A stretch of DNA of 7,390 nucleotides from Acidimicrobiaceae bacterium (GTDB lineage: Bacteria > Actinomycetota > Acidimicrobiia > Acidimicrobiales > Palsa-688), in assembly GCA_027334785.1 (NCBI GenBank), contig DAHWQF010000157.1, positions 1 to 7,390 of the forward strand. Direction: 5' to 3'. Positions 5,588 to 7,390 of this stretch are shown here, in pieces. Position 1 is the stretch's first letter, and each line of letters starts with the position of its first letter. Below the pieces are notes generated by a model. The model made no database searches, was not told the DNA's origin, and worked only from the letters and a program-made list of their open reading frames with translations. The position numbers were made by a program, and so were the translations under genes.

Positions 5588-6733
5588 ATGGAGCCATTTG
5601 CCAACCTCAACACCACGTGGTTCGCACTAATAGGCCTTTTATGGGCCGGTTACCTGTTCCTCGAGGGCTTCGACTTCGGCGTCTCCATAGTCGCCCCACT
5701 GGTCTCGCGCGACGAGACGGACAAGAGGCTTTGCCTAAACGCGATCGGCCCCGTCTGGGACGGCAACGAAGTCTGGCTAATCACGGCCGGCGGGGCCACC
5801 TTCGCCGCCTTCCCGCTCTGGTATGCGAGGCTCTTCAACGGGTTTTACCTGGCGCTGTTCCTCGTGTTGCTGTTCCTCATCATCCGCGGGGTCTCCTTCG
5901 AGTTCCGTAACAAGGTTGACGACCCCCGCTGGCGGCTGACCTGGGACTGGGTCAACTTCCTCGGGAGCTTCGTCCCAGCCGTCGTGTGGGGAGTGGCCTT
6001 CACCGACTTCGTGCACGGAGTCCCGCTCTTCCCCGGTGGCCACTATCAAGCGGGCTTACCCGGCCTCCTCCACCCGATCGCCATCGTGGGGGGCCTCGCC
6101 TCCCTGGCGCTGTTCTCGCTCCACGGCCTCGTCTTCTTGTCGCTGAAGACATCGGGAGGCCTCGCCGAGCGCGCCCGCCGGCTCGCCATGCCGGTCGGGG
6201 CGGCGGCACTCGCCCTGCTCGGCAGCACCGTGGCTTGGGTGGCTGTGGCCAGCCGTCCCGCCGTTCCCGGCCAACTGACAGGGGCGCTACCTCTCGGCCT
6301 CGGCATAGCCGCCGTCGCCGCCGTCGGCGTCGGGACCTCTTTCGCGAGGGCCGGGCGAGACGGCTGGGCCTTCGGCGCCACCGGCTTTGCGGTCCTGGCT
6401 GCCGTCGGGGCCGTGTGGAGCCGTATGTTCCCCGCCGTCTTCCCGGCCAGCAACCACGCCGCTAACGGGCTCACGATCGCAGCCGCGGCCTCAGAGCACA
6501 ACACGCTCGTCGTGATGACGGTCGTGGCCGCCATTTTCATGCCCTTCGTGCTCCTCTACCAAGGCTGGACGTACTGGGTGTTCCGCCAGCGCCTGACCCG
6601 GCCCCCCGAGGCGCGCTCAGCACGCCCGTCGGCGGGCGCGGGCGGCCCGGCCCGCGCCGGCGGGGCCACGCCGGCGGGCAACGGGAGCGAGACCATTCCC
6701 ACCGGGAGCCAGCCCACGGCCCAGCACGCCTGA
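5588..6733 (+). CDS. cydB: Cytochrome bd quinol oxidase subunit II
   Basis: CydB partners CydA in the membrane oxidase and forms part of the proton path to the oxygen site. The 381-residue protein is built of hydrophobic helices and keeps the family signature residues at E. coli-like positions: D29 in LEGFDFG, D58 in GPVWDGNEVW, and R100 in IIRGVSFEFR. The segments FPLWYARLFNGFYLAL (75-90), FSLHGLVFL (176-184), FPASN (285-289) and YQGWTYWVF (324-332) are also typical. From about residue 339 the protein has a polar tail of some 40 residues rich in Pro, Ala, Gly and Ser, which is longer than usual and probably disordered. The gene starts 15 nt after cydA and ends 1 nt before the next ATG, so the three genes form one operon. 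There is no room here for a small cydX-type subunit gene. Confidence 0.97.
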   Translation: MEPFANLNTTWFALIGLLWAGYLFLEGFDFGVSIVAPLVSRDETDKRLCLNAIGPVWDGNEVWLITAGGATFAAFPLWYARLFNGFYLALFLVLLFLIIRGVSFEFRNKVDDPRWRLTWDWVNFLGSFVPAVVWGVAFTDFVHGVPLFPGGHYQAGLPGLLHPIAIVGGLASLALFSLHGLVFLSLKTSGGLAERARRLAMPVGAAALALLGSTVAWVAVASRPAVPGQLTGALPLGLGIAAVAAVGVGTSFARAGRDGWAFGATGFAVLAAVGAVWSRMFPAVFPASNHAANGLTIAAAASEHNTLVVMTVVAAIFMPFVLLYQGWTYWVFRQRLTRPPEARSARPSAGAGGPARAGGATPAGNGSETIPTGSQPTAQHA

Positions 6734-6734
6734 C

Positions 6735-7390
6735 ATGGCTGGGGCAGCCGGCGGGACGGCGAGCGCGCTCGGTGCAGGCCCGGTGGCCGGCGGGGCGGGC
6801 GAGGTGGCCGGCGAGCTCCGCGGGCCCAAGCCCGCCAGCGGGCTGACAAGCCAGGCCCTGTCGCTATCTCCATCCCGGCGCCCGTTCGACCCCCGCCTAG
6901 TGCGCCTCCCGGCCGTTCGCCTTTCCCTCGCAGCTTCGGTGGCACTTGGCCTGCTGTCCACCGCCGGCGTGGTGGCCCAAGCCCTCGGGCTTGCCCACCT
7001 CCTGGCGGGGGCCATGCCCGGAGCGCCAGCCGGCACCGGGTTGCGGGCCCAGTGGTTCGTGTTGCTCGGAGGGGGGTTCGCCATCCGCGCCCTGGCGGCA
7101 CTAGCCGGCGAGCTCGTTGCCGCCTGGGGCTCTTCGGCGGCCAAGTCCGAACTGCGCTCCAAGCTCGTCACGGCAGCCGTCTTCTCGCGACCGGTGCACC
7201 CGTCCCACCGGGACGGGCCGGGAAGCCTGGCCACGCTCGCCGGACCGGGCCTCGACGCGCTCGACGTCTACATTGGGCGCTGCCTGCCCGACTTCGTGCT
7301 TGCGGCGGCGGCGCCGGCGGCTTTGCTCGTGGCAGTCAGCGTCATCGACTGGGTCTCGGCCGTCATCGCGCTGGCCGTGCTGGCGCTCTT
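6735..7390 (+). CDS. cydD: CydD, ABC transporter for cytochrome bd assembly, 3'-truncated by window edge
   Basis: CydD pairs with CydC to form an inner-membrane ABC exporter, reported to move thiols and later linked to heme, needed for cytochrome bd assembly. Only the first 218 residues are in the window, covering part of the membrane domain; the ATPase domain lies beyond. The recognisable core begins at RPFDPRLVRLPAVRLSLA (49-66). A first membrane span lies near 66-90 and another near 107-131. SSAAKSELRSKLVTA (133-147), GSLATLAGPGLDALDVYIG (163-181) and LPDFVLAAAAPAALLVA (184-200) match the type-1 ABC exporter fold as found in CydD. The ATG at 6735, 1 nt after the cydB stop, has no clear ribosome site. 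In-frame GTG codons at 6783 or 6804 are alternatives that would shorten the Gly/Ala-rich first 46 residues. The position directly after cydAB supports CydD over another exporter. Confidence 0.85.
   Translation, partial: MAGAAGGTASALGAGPVAGGAGEVAGELRGPKPASGLTSQALSLSPSRRPFDPRLVRLPAVRLSLAASVALGLLSTAGVVAQALGLAHLLAGAMPGAPAGTGLRAQWFVLLGGGFAIRALAALAGELVAAWGSSAAKSELRSKLVTAAVFSRPVHPSHRDGPGSLATLAGPGLDALDVYIGRCLPDFVLAAAAPAALLVAVSVIDWVSAVIALAVLAL

Noticed and set aside
5038..5910. 290-codon plus-strand open frame over the cydA-cydB junction
   Set aside because: It is a frame-shifted shadow of cydA and cydB with His/Arg-rich nonsense composition.

Overview
The window reads as chromosomal DNA of a high-GC bacterium, most likely an actinobacterium. 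The evidence is the strong G/C third-position bias of all genes, an L,D-transpeptidase of the SETLPETL / SNGCVEVP type common in actinobacteria, a bd-oxidase of the short Q-loop form, and the gene order cydA-cydB-cydD. The ATA isoleucine codon is unusually frequent for such DNA (11 of 30 Ile in cydA), which fits a deep-branching lineage such as Acidimicrobiia better than a typical streptomycete or mycobacterium. That placement is inference only.

Layout. Positions 1-477 hold the C-terminal part of a cell-wall L,D-transpeptidase (5' end outside the window). Positions 580-1293 encode a multi-pass membrane protein with histidines placed as in b-type cytochromes. It is followed after 44 nt by a class I SAM-dependent methyltransferase (1338-2183). 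Converging on these from the minus strand are a [NiFe]-hydrogenase maturation protease (3957-3403) and, downstream of it, a dihydroorotate-dehydrogenase-like flavoprotein (3294-2203). A 190-nt divergent region (3958-4147) separates the protease from the plus-strand operon cydA (4148-5572), cydB (5588-6733) and the start of cydD (6735 to the window end).

How the genes work together. CydA and CydB form the cytochrome bd quinol oxidase, which reduces O2 at low oxygen and without proton pumping. CydD, with CydC presumably beyond the window, is the ABC exporter needed to assemble it. The divergent hydrogenase protease would process the large subunit of a [NiFe]-hydrogenase whose structural genes are not in the window. 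Together these hint at a locus for H2 or low-oxygen respiratory metabolism, but nothing here proves joint regulation. No mobile element, CRISPR array, tRNA or rRNA was seen.

The least ordinary signals are: a 16-bp hairpin inside the start of the b-type-like membrane protein gene; a nested two-helix inverted repeat upstream of cydA; three small hairpins between the protease and the flavoprotein; loss of the usual catalytic Cys/Ser motif in the dihydroorotate-dehydrogenase-like protein; and replacement of the usual metal-binding His by Asp in the hydrogenase protease. I do not see a clear new multi-gene system. No gene-free stretch exceeds 300 bases.
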